From NCBI GenBank assembly GCA_030844895.1, contig CM061224.1:25253992-25317991 (forward strand): a DNA stretch of 64,000 nucleotides, written 5' to 3'. Shown piece by piece: positions 10,813-24,300 of the stretch. Position 1 is the first letter of the stretch, and each line of letters opens with the position of its first letter. A program made the translations under genes and the position numbers. Origin of the DNA: Ambrosia x helenae. Taxonomy: Eukaryota; Streptophyta; Magnoliopsida; Asterales; Asteraceae. The notes under the pieces were generated by a model. The model was not told the DNA's origin and did no database searches. It saw nothing but the letters and a program-made list of their open reading frames with translations.

Positions 10813-13800
10813 TGTAACAACCGGCAAAAATAAGGTAATTCCGTACAAATTAATTAATATATGATTAACGTAATTAAATGCAATTATGTGTGATTTAATT
10901 ATCAAGGCCTTAGGAGATAGCAATTTCAAAATAGTGCATAGGAATGCATACGTTTAATGGTAAAGCATGATTGGATCATGTGCGAATAAGCTATCCGGTA
11001 TGGACGTTGGCGATTACCCGGTAATAATTAAATAAACGAAAAGGATCCCGGACACCCAGGATATAAAATAAAGGGTATTTTCATAAGATATAATGAGTTT
11101 TGGAACTCCAAAACCATAAATGAAAACGTCTTGTACAAATCTCCCGGTAACGAATAAAATGCGCGTATCGCACCCGATACGCGTATAACTCATAATTTCA
11201 CCCGGCAAAGGCCTAAATAACCAATCAACGCTTAAATTAGACTATACTTAAGGGTTATTAAAGGTATTTTTAATGTCCGGATAACGCGTGATTAAAACCC
11301 GAAAAATACCCGAACGACACCGAACGACGGGGGATTAAACATAACAAACAATGGGTAAATATTTGAAGTTGTGGACCCCACTTAAACCCACTTGGGGGCC
11401 GGCCTTATGGCCTTGATATATCCATGTCTTGTATTAGTAATAATAATAACCTATACTTAGCTAAAAGCATGCATATGCATAAGACAAATGTGTAAGATAA
11501 AGGTGTAAGTAAACATTAGTACAAAAGCAACTCTAATCTTGTCCCCTCTTCTCAAATTTTCGGCCAAGTGCCAAATAAATCCAAGACACAATCCAAACTA
11601 TCATTACACTAGTATGCATGCATGGTGATGGGTCTTGTATATAGAGATCATGATAGTTTATAAAGATTAACCAAGATTTACAAGCAATCTCCTACCTACA
11701 TACATACATACACGGTTACATATACACACACACTTATCATATTTTCACAAATATCCCAAGTACACAACTCAATCCTCCATAAGATTTCTTGAATCTTTGG
11801 AATGATTACATGTGATAAGGCATTATATAACATGTGTTAGAGATTGGAGCATCAAGCAAAACAACTCTTCTTCTTCCTTTCTTTGGCCGTGGGTTTTGCA
11901 CCTCCCCCATACCTCATTCTTACAAGTTTTTACATCTCCAAAACACTTAAAACAATCCATCATCCAAACCCCTATTGTGTGTTTCAAGCTTGGAGCTTAA
12001 CCATTAAGGAAGAACACACTAAACCCCTCTCAAAATCAAAGGTTTTGTCTTCCCTAGCCTTGTGCTAGTAGTAAGCTTCTTAACCTTGTTTTTGATTATT
12101 ATTATTCATGTATGTGTTCTTAGAAGCAAGTTGTACATGAAGGGTTTAAAAGGTGGTTTTGAACATAATCTTTAATAGGTTTTACATGTGTAAAATGGAT
12201 GATTAAAGATATAAAAATAAACCATGGATTTGATGATGATAATGTAATAATCTTGGGAATATATATAGTTTACATTTAAAACTAAGTAGGATGATGTTTT
12301 GGTTAAGATTATGGAATGAACTTGAATATGTTAAAAGTAACTTTAAACCATCTTATTATGATCATACATGGTATAATATATGGTGGAACATGCTAAAAGT
12401 TCATAAATAAAGAAGATGAAAAATTAAAGTAGCTTACTTAGGTGAATGAAATTTGGCTATGTTGAAGAAATACATAAAACACACATATAAGTAGTCTTCC
12501 ATATGGAATACAAGACTAACAAAAGTGTTTTGATACAAAAATAACTTACCAATAAAAAGTTGAATCTTCAAAGTCTACTATTTTGAGTGAAAAATGTTAA
12601 CTTTGGAAATTAGAGTGGAAAAATGCAACTTTTGAAAGTTAAGGGACTAATATTGTAACTTTGAAAGTTAGAGGACTAAAATGGATATTTTAGAAACTAT
12701 TAGTCCAAAAATACAAGTATGGAAAGTTTGGTGTCAAAAATGTAAGTAATAAATTCTAAGGATGATTTTGGTAAATACTAGTAGATATACTTGGGTATTT
12801 TGTATAAAAGTGTATTTTTGAAAGTTATAAAAATATAGAGGGTTTTAACATAAGGATTTTTATAAAATAGAGATTTTATAAAAATATTAAACAAACTTGA
12901 GAAACTTATACAAAAATGAATACTTTTATATAAATGGGAATATAAAAGTGTTGGAAACATTTTTGTAGTTAAGTTAACAAGTTGGGTTAAAAATACATAA
13001 GTATTTTAAACCATCCAAGTAACATGTGAAAAGAGGAAGAAATATGGATAATATTTCTATAAAATACATGTTGGGAAAAACTTGGAAAAATTAACTAATC
13101 GAGTTAAGATATCAAACTAAGACGCGTTAACAAACCGTACACGGACAACTCATGAGAGAAATGCCATTGCGGCAAGATAAGAAAAATATATATTTTAAGA
13201 AGTAAAATATATATATACATTGGGTGAAAACTAATAAACACTTTCCTAAGTGTTCAAAGAATTATTCGTGGGGGAAAACGCATGACATAAACAAATGAGA
13301 CGTTAAACAAACGTATATACTTAACAAGGAAAAATTACACATTTATATATATATGTACGCTCGTCTCGGCAAAATTCTAGTATATCTACTTAATGGGAAA
13401 GTAGATATGTGGGAAGGAAAGCCGCGACGAGAAGACAAAGATATATATATGTGTATGCCGTACCAACGAGATCCTAGTATATTTATTTGAATGGGAAAAT
13501 AAATATACGGTATGGTGAGTTGAATCGGACGTTAAGAATATACAATCGAACGACAAGATCTTAGTATATTTGTTTAAATGGGAAAACAAATGTACGGCAA
13601 AGTGAGTCGGGTCGAGTGTTGAAATATATATTATATCGAGCGATGCGATCTTAAGTATAATGATTTAAATGGGAAAATAATTATATGTTAAGTGACGTCG
13701 AGCCGATGATAATAAGATACAAGTTAAGGAAATATTAACAAGAGTAATATATAACTTGTAACACAAAGGGTAATGTAACGCCAACGAAACCTAGGATACG

Positions 13801-14710
13801 CGCTTAATTAAACGGGATTTGGAATAACTCGTGGTCGGGAGTTGGGTGTACAACTTGCCAAGGCACATGCACTATAGGAATAGTGACTTATACGTCTAGG
13901 ACGTTTGTAGGTGCGAGACCATCTTTGCTATCCGCCTAGTAATCCAGACAGAGTTTCAGGTGAGTTTCACGGCCCCATTTTAAACTATTTTTACGTTTTC
14001 CGGGGGAAAGATATGTTAGGGAAAATGTTTGACGGAATTATTACTTGAGGTGTGACCGCCACTCGGGGTTGAGTCCTCGCCTCTATAATCATTTATTCAG
14101 GGAAATGAAACCGGAGGAATATTGAATAGTACTATTGGTGCCTGACAAGGCCCACCCCTAATCGATAGCGTCGATTATGCATTAGGTTATGCCTGGGGTG
14201 CATATATTCTGAACTTAAGTCGTGGGAAACCGAGTAACGACTTAGAGCGGGGCACAATTATTATATGTCTTGGTTTGATTATAGTCTCAAGTAGATTTAT
14301 AGGAATTTGCAACTCCTATATGTTGTCATAACATGGTATTTCCCAAGTAATCAAGTTTTGGAAACTAAAAACCTGTGAACTCACCAATATATATTTATAT
14401 TGACGAAACTTTTAAACATATCTTTCAGGTAACTAGATGAAGGAGCACCGGGCAAGCTGGGTCAAGGAATCCTCCAATGCGACGTCAAACTTTTGCGGGG
14501 TTTCACTTTTATTTCCCAAGGCATTTGGGATATATATGAGAAACCTCTATGATTATCTTAAAAACAATTTACTTTTGTGTAATATTTGAACAAGATTTGA
14601 CGTCATAATAAATGACCCATTTTCTTAAATTACTTGTGTTTAGCAATAACCTTGACTTTATGCTTTTGAACCGTCGCGCCACGTGTTTCCGCCATTGTCG
14701 TGGTGTGACA
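10813..14710 (+). repeat. 5' LTR of element C (3898 bp)
   Basis: TGTAACAACCGG..GTGGTGTGACA. It is long and AT-rich, without convincing genes: the 60-74 codon frames inside recur in both LTRs but show no domain. In 13380-13700 a block with AGTATAT..AATGGGAAAA is repeated about four times at roughly 110-bp spacing, a local tandem array. Differences from the 3' LTR include a C/A near 10927, single-base runs near 11397, 13330, 14003 and 14370, and a TA insertion near 14412. Confidence 0.92.
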
Positions 14711-14715
14711 GAAGG

Positions 14716-14728
14716 TGGTATCAGAGCC
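14716..14728 (+). promoter_or_regulatory. Primer binding site of element C (initiator Met tRNA)
   Basis: TGGTATCAGAGCC starts five bases after the 5' LTR. It is the standard complement of the plant initiator methionine tRNA 3' end used by many LTR retrotransposons. Confidence 0.9.
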
Positions 14729-14967
14729 AAGGTTATAGCGAACTAGAGTATTTTCTTTAAAAACTAGACTATAACCGGATTTGGTTCAAAAGATAAAGTT
14801 TTCAAAAGAAAAATATATAAAGACACTAAAGTAATTTTTCAAGAAAGCATTGGGCATGAGGAGATTCCGACCAAGCTAGCCAGGGGTATCGTTATGCATT
14901 AACGTAGTATTAGAGGTTAGAAAGGATACGCCTTAACTGTCTAATTTAAATTAATTCATATATATAC

Positions 14968-16292
14968 ATGTACGGTTCTTTTGCCAGGATGTCGGACGCT
15001 GGTAGTATAGCGCCCAGTATCGATAGCAGCATTCAGATCATCCCTGCGCCACCGCCTGAGCCAGTCGAGCTGGTAGTACTTGACGCAGAGGACGAAGACG
15101 TGGAGATGAACGCCGCCGGAGGTTCAGATGACGACTCGGATGAGACGGATCCTAGCGAGGATCCGGATTGGGCACCCGCCGTGGTCGACGCGCCGCTACC
15201 CATTGTACCGGCCGCACCGTTAGCCCCACGCCCCATCCGAGCTATCAGGGACTTCCCTGAGGGCTGTGCCGGACCGTCCCGGCCGATCCCAGCCCAGTCG
15301 GAGACAGTAGAGTCTCCATTCGACCGACAGGCTCACGTGGAGCATGAGCCAGCACCCTTACCCCACATCCACATTCCTCCAGGCATGAGACTCATGCCGA
15401 TCTCCCGTGGGAGGAACGGGTGGATATCTGATGACTCTGACGACGAGTCCGTAGCTTCGGTAGAGCACATGCTGGTACCCGAGATTCCAGCTGTTCAGGA
15501 GGAGCCAGTGGCTCCAATGTTAGAGGACGCACCCGCTGACCCCATAGCCCCACCAGCACCACTCGAGCCCGCACCTCAGGAGGGGCCAGCAGCACATGTA
15601 CTTGAGGGTAGCCCCGCCGATAGCTCTGAGCTACGCAGGGCAGGCATGGCAGCCTTTGCCACCGCGAGCCCTCCTACCCCCACTGTTGTGGTATCCACTC
15701 CAGAGTGGGCCACTGTTTCGGAGCCTTTAGTAGCACCACTAGCCGAGCCTATGCCACCACCCCAGTGGCCATGACTATACCGATCCCCACCCTTCCCAGC
15801 ATGACACCTGCACCATACCCTCTGGGTGCAGGGGACCCTTATATGATGCCACCCCACTTCACCCTCAGACCACCAGGTTTTACCCCATTACTGCCACACA
15901 TACCGATACCAGCCCCCTTTGGGCCATTCCCATCCACACACCCAGATATACCCGGACCATCCCAGCCACCTAGGATGACGCCCTGGTCTGGACCAGCGTG
16001 GTCCACTGCCATCACCTTAGAGCGGGACTTTCAGACTCTCGCTGACACGGTGCAGCGCACCGTAACACAGGTAGAACATCAGACTCGTCTGATGTGGACG
16101 AGGATGATAGATGCGCGGGATGCTTTGGCGCATTACGCGGAGGAGTTACTGAGCCTGGACGCTCAGTGCGGTATCACAGGGGATGCGCACTTTGCGCATC
16201 GACATTTCTTGTACGAGCGTATCATGATGATCAGTATGACGATCAGTACGCACGCACCGCAGTACCAGTATCCGCCACCACCGCCACAGTAG
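14968..16292 (+). pseudogene. Extra frame upstream of gag in element C, acidic/proline-rich, one frameshift
   Basis: I do not recognise this protein. A 268-codon frame (ATG 14968, or 14989 giving MSDAGS) runs to a TGA at about 15774. Its sequence continues in another frame (about 15765-16292), so loss of one C in a C-run near 15757 would explain the break; the whole would be about 440 residues. The N-terminal part is very acidic (AEDEDVEM, GGSDDDSDETD), the middle is Pro/Ala-rich, and the last 100 residues look helical (LERDFQTLADTVQRTV). It lies between primer site and gag on the sense strand, a place where most Tekay elements have only leader. It has no similarity that I can see to gag or pol. 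Confidence 0.6.
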
Positions 16293-16762
16293 GATGTATC
16301 AGGGATGCACAGAAGACCCACCAGCTTATGTACATAGAAGCAGCAGTATGGTAGTACAGCACGGGTTATGACACTCGTCTGCATTTTGCCTAGCCGTACG
16401 GATATTACGGCACATGATATGATGTTTTATTTATTTCAAAAACAATGTATTGTATGAGAGATGTATTCTCCATTTTGTATTATGAACAAGCATTGTACTA
16501 GTATTATTGAAATTAATGAAAAATCTTATTATTATGGTGAAATATGTTGTTGTCTATGATTATTATTGCTTACTCCATATGTTGTGGTTTGTATATTTGT
16601 GTGGTGATGTGGTGTTGATTACTATTTATTTTTGTATGATGTGTTGGTATGTTGTGTGATGACATGGTGTTGATTATTGTGTTCATATTCTGGTTTGTTA
16701 TTTATGCTTTATATTGTATAAATGTTTGCCAAATTAACCTTTGATAATTATTATTGAAGAAA
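16293..16762. other. Leader between the extra frame and gag of element C
   Basis: TG- and AT-rich non-coding stretch with repeated TGTTGTGGTTTGT / GTGATGTGGTGTTG wording near 16560-16680. I see no gene. Confidence 0.5.
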
Positions 16763-16936
16763 ATGGCACCAGCCACTAGAAGCAATAGCGGAGCAGACGG
16801 ACTGCCCGCAACACCAGCCGAACTCGAGACCATGATATCTGAACGCATAGCCCGCGCGATCGCGGAGCACGAAGCTGCTCGCTCCGAAAGATCACGTGAT
16901 CTGACTAGGAGTGACCGACAGGAAACCTCCCCACTG

Positions 16937-17022
16937 GTAAGAAGCTGAAAGTAATTGATAAAGCAATGGGAGAATATCCTAAAACTCCTATCCCATAATA
17001 ACATACAACTTTATTAATGCAG
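16937..17022 (+). other. Intron-like segment inside gag of element C
   Basis: 86 bases starting GTAAGAAG and ending TTTATTAATGCAG, with stops in the gag frames. It separates an N-terminal gag piece from the conserved gag core. Splicing as drawn leaves the frame off by one, so a further base change would be needed. It may be a real intron, a decayed one or chance. Confidence 0.35.
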
Positions 17023-20000
17023 AAACTGCCTCGCGGGAGCGTGGCTGCACCTTCAAAGCCTTCCTCGACTGCAAGCCGCTCAATTTCAACGGCACGGAAG
17101 GATCAGTTGGCCTGGTCAAATGGTTTGAAAAGACCGAGGCAGTTATTCGTATCAGTGGGTGTACCCCACGTCAGACAGTTATGTACGCCACCAATTTGTT
17201 CTTGGACCAAGCACTGACCTGGTGGAATGGTCAAGTGCAGTCTTTGGGTGATGACACTACTTACTCCCTGTCGTGGGCAGAACTGAAGGAACTGATGATT
17301 GCTGAGTACCGTCCGGCGAGCGAGGTACAGAAATTGGAAACTGAGTTTTGGAACCTCACTATGATGGGAGCGGACGTTACTGGTTACACGTCTCGATTCC
17401 ACGATCTTGCCAGATTAGTGCCGCGATTGGTTACCCCTGAGAACAACAAAATTGAGCGTTATTTGTTCGGCCTAGCACCGCAAATACGCAGCATGGTCAC
17501 TGCTTCTAAACCTACGACCATGCGCGCGGCCATTGATCTTGCGCTCAGTCTCACCGAAGATGCCATACGCATGGGTACACTGATCCACCAAGTTTCGGGA
17601 TTAAAAATTTCTGAGGCAAGCAGTGTGGAGGCCAAGAATCAGGGATCAAACTCAGCTGTTGTGACGAACGACCAGGGTAACAAGCCGAGGTTTGGGAAAA
17701 GAAAACGGGACGAAGGAAAAAGGGACCGAGCGTCGGGTAGCTCGAACAAGAAGGGAAAGGGATATGTCGCCACGGGACGTGGTAATGGTAACAAGCAGGG
17801 AAATCAGGGGAGAAACAATGGGTTGACTTGTGGAAAGTGCCACCGCACGGGGCACAAGACTGAAGAATGCCGTTCTGGAGCACCGAAAAATGGAGGGGCT
17901 AGACCATGCTTTGCATGCGGGTCGTTAGATCATTGGAAGAAGGATTGTCCCAAGATCAACAATCAGGCCCGCGGCCGGGCATTTGTGATTGGAGCCGGTG
18001 ATGCACGGCAAGACCCCAATGTGGTCACTGGTACGTTTCCTCTTAATGGTCATTATGCCTCTGTATTATTTGATACCGGTGCTGACTTTAGCTTCGTATC
18101 CATTGAGTTTAAAAGGCTACTTGAACTAAAAACTAGCAAACTAGATACACCCTACTCTATAGAACTGGCTAATGGTAAAACTATTGAAACGAGAGAGGTA
18201 GCAAAAGATTGTAAGTTAGAACTCTGTGGGCACGAGTTTGGGATTGATCTATTGCCGGTTGTATTGGGAAGTTTTGACATCGTTGTCGGCATGGACTGGT
18301 TGTCCGCGCACCGTGCCATTGTGGTTTGCAACGATAAAGTTATTCAAGTTCCCCTCGCAAGCGGTGAAACTCTCTCAATTCAAGGGGAAAGACACGGGAC
18401 GCCACTAAGGATTATTTCGAGCATGAAGGCTCGTAAGTGTCTAAGAAAAGGGCTTGTCGCATTCTTGGCACACGTAGTGGACAAGAAGGCCGACGAACGA
18501 AAGTTGGAAGACATTCCAGTCGCCAGAGATTTTCCGGATGTATTTCCAGAAGATTTGCCGGGGTTGCCGCCACCTCGACAAGTCGAGTTCCGCATCGATC
18601 TCGTTCCCGGAGCAGCTCCTGTGGCACGATCGCCATACCGCCTAGCTCCATCAGAGATGCAGGAACTGTCCAGCCAGCTACAAGAATTATTGGACAAAGG
18701 TTTTATAAGACCGAGTTTCTCACCTTGGGGAGCTCCCGTCTTATTTGTGAAGAAGAAAGATGGCACATTTCGCATGTGCATCGACTATCGAGAGCTGAAC
18801 AAGCTAACCATCAAGAATCGCTATCCTCTCCCCAGGATCGACGATTTATTTGATCAGCTCCAAGGTTCCAGCTATTACTCCAAGATCGATTTGAGGTCTG
18901 GCTATCACCAGTTGCGTATACAAGAAGAAGATATACCAAAAACGGCCTTCAGAACCCGGTATGGACACTATGAATTTTTGGTAATGCCGTTCGGCTTAAC
19001 CAACGCACCAGCAGTTTTCATGGACCTAATGAACCGCGTGTGTAAGCCATACCTGGACAAATTCGTCATAGTCTTCATTGACGATATTTTGATCTATTCC
19101 CGCACTCAAGAAGACCACGAGAATCACCTTCGGTTAATTCTTGAAGTATTACGCAAAGAGAAGCTCTATGCTAAATTCTCGAAATGTGACTTTTGGATTC
19201 GGGAAGTTCACTTTCTAGGCCACGTGGTAAACGAGAAGGGCATACACGTCGATCCCGCCAAGATCGAGGCAATTAAAAATTGGGAAGCCCCTCGAACTCC
19301 TACCGAAGTACGACAATTTCTAGGCCTCGCGGGTTATTACAGAAGGTTCATCGAGAACTTTTCGAAAATAGCACAAGCTTTAACCATGCTAACCCAAAAG
19401 GATAAGAAATTTGAGTGGACGGAAAAGCAAGAGGCAGCATTCCAATTGTTAAAAGACAAGTTATGTGGCGCTCCGATACTGTCACTTCCAGACGGTACGG
19501 AAGATTTTGTGGTGTACTGTGATGCCTCGCATCAAGGTTTGGGATGTGTATTGATGCAGCGAGAAAAAGTAATAGCATATGCTTCCAGGCAACTGAAAAT
19601 CCATGAGAAGAACTACACTACACACGATTTGGAATTAGGTGCAGTGGTGTTCGCTCTCAAGATATGGAGGCACTATTTGTACGGAACCAAGTGCACGATT
19701 TTCACTGATCATAAGAGTTTGCAACACATCTTTGATCAGAAGGACTTAAACATGCGACAACGGCGATGGGTTGAACTATTAAACGATTACGATTGTGAAA
19801 TTAAGTACCATCCCGGTAAGGCGAATGTCGTAGCCGACGCCTTGAGTCGCAAGGAACGGGTTAAACCATTGCGTGTTCGAGCTTTGGGTCTGACCATCCA
19901 CACGAATATGACTGAACGAATTCGTGAAGCTCAAGTTAACGCCCTCAAACCCGAGAGTGTCAAAGGTGAAAGGTTACGAAAGATGGTTGATTCACTGGAA

Positions 20001-21380
20001 CCAAAAGCGGACCAGACACTGTATTTCATGAATAGAATTTGGGTCCCAGTATATGGTGGATTGCGTGAGCTAGTATTGGCCGAAGCTCACAGTTCTAGAT
20101 ATTCGGTTCACCCTGGTGCAGACAAGATGTTCCACGATTTGAAGGAACTTTATTGGTGGCCGAATTTCAAAAGGGATATAGCAGCCTATGTTGCGCAATG
20201 TTTGACTTGCGCAAAGGTCAAGGCTGAGCACCAGAAACCTTCCGGTTTGCTCCAGCAACCGGAAATACCGGAATGGAAATGGGAACGAATCACCATGGAT
20301 TTCATTACCAAGTTACCCAAGACAACAAGCGGCCATGACATGATCTGGGTAATCGTAGATCGATTGACGAAATCTTCACACTTCCTCCCGATACGCGAAA
20401 CGGACAGGTTGGAGAAACTGACCCGTTTATACATAAAGGAAGTGGTATCTAAACACGGCGTACCTGTTTCTATCATCTCCGATCGAGATAGTCGTTTCAC
20501 TTCCAGATTTTGGGAAAGTTTAAATGAAGCCCTCGGTACTCGCCTCGACATGAGCACCGCATATCACCCCCAAACGGATGGCCAAAGTGAACGAACCATC
20601 CAGACATTGGAAGATATGTTACGGGCATGCGCGATTGATTTCGGAGGTAATTAGGATACGCACTTGCCATTGGTAGAATTTTCTTACAACAACAGTTATC
20701 ATACGAGCATTCAAGCCGCACCGTTTGAAGCTCTATATGGACGCAAGTGCCGATCGCCATTATGTTGGGCGGAAGTTGGAGAAAAACAACTCACCGGGCC
20801 CGAAATTGTTCAAGAGACCACGGATAAGGTCTTTTTGATAAAGGAACGCCTCAAAGCGGCCCGGGACCGCCAGAAAAGCTATGCTGATATGAGGCGAAAG
20901 CCTTTAGAGTTTCAAGTCGGAGACAGGGTCCTACTAAAGTGTCACCTTGGAAAGGTGTCGCGCGCTTTGGGAAGCGCGGAAAACTGAACCCGCGATATAT
21001 TGGACCGTTCGAAGTCTTGTCCAGGGTAGGCACAGTGGCATACAAGCTCAAGTTGCCTCAAGAGCTTAGTGGAATACACGACACGTTCCATGTGTCAAAT
21101 TTGAAAAAGTGCCTATCCGACGAAACTCTCATTATTCCAGCAGACGAAATCCAGATTGACGACAAGTTACATTTTGTTGAAGAACCAATCGAGGTAACTG
21201 ATTGGAAGGTCCAAAAACTAAGGCGCAGCAAGATCAGATTGGTCAAAGTGCGCTGGAATGCCAAGCGTGGACCGGAGTTCACGTGGGAAAGGCTGGACCG
21301 GATGAAGCAAAAATACCCGCCCTATTCGAGAAGACACCTGTACCGGAGAACTCGAAATAAATTCCGGGACGGAATTCTCT

Positions 21381-21394
21381 TAACGGGGGGAGAA
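21381..21394 (+). promoter_or_regulatory. Polypurine tract of element C
   Basis: TAACGGGGGGAGAA directly abuts the 3' LTR, the usual primer for plus-strand synthesis. Confidence 0.85.
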
Positions 21395-24300
21395 TGTAAC
21401 AACCGGCAAAAATAAGGTAATTCCGTACAAATTAATTAATATATGATTAACGTAATTAAATGCAATTATGTGTGATTTAATTATCAAGGCCTTAGGAGAT
21501 AGCAATTTCCAAATAGTGCATAGGAATGCATACGTTTAATGGTAAAGCATGATTGGATCATGTGCGAATAAGCTATCCGGTATGGACGTTGGCGATTACC
21601 CGGTAATAATTAAATAAACGAAAAGGATCCCGGACACCCAGGATATAAAATAAAGGGTATTTTCATAAGATATAATGAGTTTTGGAACTCCAAAACCATA
21701 AATGAAAACGTCTTGTACAAATCTCCCGGTAACGAATAAAATGCGCGTATCGCACCCGATACGCGTATAACTCATAATTTCACCCGGCAAAGGCCTAAAT
21801 AACCAATCAACGCTTAAATTAGACTATACTTAAGGGTTATTAAAGGTATTTTTAATGTCCGGATAACGCGTGATTAAAACCCGAAAAATACCCGAACGAC
21901 ACCGAACGACGGGGGATTAAACATAACAAACAATGGGTAAATATTTGAAGTTGTGGACCCCACTTAAACCCACTTGGGGCCGGCCTTATGGCCTTGATAT
22001 ATCCATGTCTTGTATTAGTAATAATAATAACCTATACTTAGCTAAAAGCATGCATATGCATAAGACAAATGTGTAAGATAAAGGTGTAAGTAAACATTAG
22101 TACAAAAGCAACTCTAATCTTGTCCCCTCTTCTCAAATTTTCGGCCAAGTGCCAAATAAATCCAAGACACAATCCAAACTATCATTACACTAGTATGCAT
22201 GCATGGTGATGGGTCTTGTATATAGAGATCATGATAGTTTATAAAGATTAACCAAGATTTACAAGCAATCTCCTACCTACATACATACATACACGGTTAC
22301 ATATACACACACACTTATCATATTTTCACAAATATCCCAAGTACACAACTCAATCCTCCATAAGATTTCTTGAATCTTTGGAATGATTACATGTGATAAG
22401 GCATTATATAACATGTGTTAGAGATTGGAGCATCAAGCAAAACAACTCTTCTTCTTCCTTTCTTTGGCCGTGGGTTTTGCACCTCCCCCATACCTCATTC
22501 TTACAAGTTTTTACATCTCCAAAACACTTAAAACAATCCATCATCCAAACCCCTATTGTGTGTTTCAAGCTTGGAGCTTAACCATTAAGGAAGAACACAC
22601 TAAACCCCTCTCAAAATCAAAGGTTTTGTCTTCCCTAGCCTTGTGCTAGTAGTAAGCTTCTTAACCTTGTTTTTGATTATTATTATTCATGTATGTGTTC
22701 TTAGAAGCAAGTTGTACATGAAGGGTTTAAAAGGTGGTTTTGAACATAATCTTTAATAGGTTTTACATGTGTAAAATGGATGATTAAAGATATAAAAATA
22801 AACCATGGATTTGATGATGATAATGTAATAATCTTGGGAATATATATAGTTTACATTTAAAACTAAGTAGGATGATGTTTTGGTTAAGATTATGGAATGA
22901 ACTTGAATATGTTAAAAGTAACTTTAAACCATCTTATTATGATCATACATGGTATAATATATGGTGGAACATGCTAAAAGTTCATAAATAAAGAAGATGA
23001 AAAATTAAAGTAGCTTACTTAGGTGAATGAAATTTGGCTATGTTGAAGAAATACATAAAACACACATATAAGTAGTCTTCCATATGGAATACAAGACTAA
23101 CAAAAGTGTTTTGATACAAAAATAACTTACCAATAAAAAGTTGAATCTTCAAAGTCTACTATTTTGAGTGAAAAATGTTAACTTTGGAAATTAGAGTGGA
23201 AAAATGCAACTTTTGAAAGTTAAGGGACTAATATTGTAACTTTGAAAGTTAGAGGACTAAAATGGATATTTTAGAAACTATTAGTCCAAAAATACAAGTA
23301 TGGAAAGTTTGGTGTCAAAAATGTAAGTAATAAATTCTAAGGATGATTTTGGTAAATACTAGTAGATATACTTGGGTATTTTGTATAAAAGTGTATTTTT
23401 GAAAGTTATAAAAATATAGAGGGTTTTAACATAAGGATTTTTATAAAATAGAGATTTTATAAAAATATTAAACAAACTTGAGAAACTTATACAAAAATGA
23501 ATACTTTTATATAAATGGGAATATAAAAGTGTTGGAAACATTTTTGTAGTTAAGTTAACAAGTTGGGTTAAAAATACATAAGTATTTTAAACCATCCAAG
23601 TAACATGTGAAAAGAGGAAGAAATATGGATAATATTTCTATAAAATACATGTTGGGAAAAACTTGGAAAAATTAACTAATCGAGTTAAGATATCAAACTA
23701 AGACGCGTTAACAAACCGTACACGGACAACTCATGAGAGAAATGCCATTGCGGCAAGATAAGAAAAATATATATTTTAAGAAGTAAAATATATATATACA
23801 TTGGGTGAAAACTAATAAACACTTTCCTAAGTGTTCAAAGAATTATTCGTGGGGGAAAACGCATGACATAAACAAATGAGACGTTAAACAAACGTATATA
23901 CTTAACAAGGAAAATTACACATTTATATATATATGTACGCTCGTCTCGGCAAAATTCTAGTATATCTACTTAATGGGAAAGTAGATATGTGGGAAGGAAA
24001 GCCGCGACGAGAAGACAAAGATATATATATGTGTATGCCGTACCAACGAGATCCTAGTATATTTATTTGAATGGGAAAATAAATATACGGTATGGTGAGT
24101 TGAATCGGACGTTAAGAATATACAATCGAACGACAAGATCTTAGTATATTTGTTTAAATGGGAAAACAAATGTACGGCAAAGTGAGTCGGGTCGAGTGTT
24201 GAAATATATATTATATCGAGCGATGCGATCTTAAGTATAATGATTTAAATGGGAAAATAATTATATGTTAAGTGACGTCGAGCCGATGATAATAAGATAC

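Larger units (their letters stand above)
16763..21394 (+). pseudogene. gag-pol polyprotein of element C (gag, protease, RT, RNase H, integrase, chromodomain), lightly broken
   Basis: ATG at 16763 begins MAPATRSNSG; the frame ends at TGA 16946-16948. Homologous gag resumes in another frame before 17022 (GCTFKAFLDCKP) after an intron-like gap (16937-17022). The main frame 17181-20654 has two CCHC knuckles (residues 217-230 and 243-256), protease DTGADFSFVS (298), reverse transcriptase VFIDDILIYS (about 632), RNase H YCDASHQGLG (about 779), and integrase with ITMDF, SDRDSRF and DGQSERT. A TAG at 20652-20654 stands where Tekay proteins have Trp. Reading continues to about 20938, where one missing base shifts the frame, and ends with a chromodomain (about 21175-21320: VKVRWNAKRGPEFTWE). 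Chromodomains guide integration to marked chromatin. Confidence 0.9.

Noticed and set aside
11812..12068. Small frames of 62 and 74 codons in both C LTRs
   Set aside because: Identical copies because the LTRs are identical; no domain and no coding signature.
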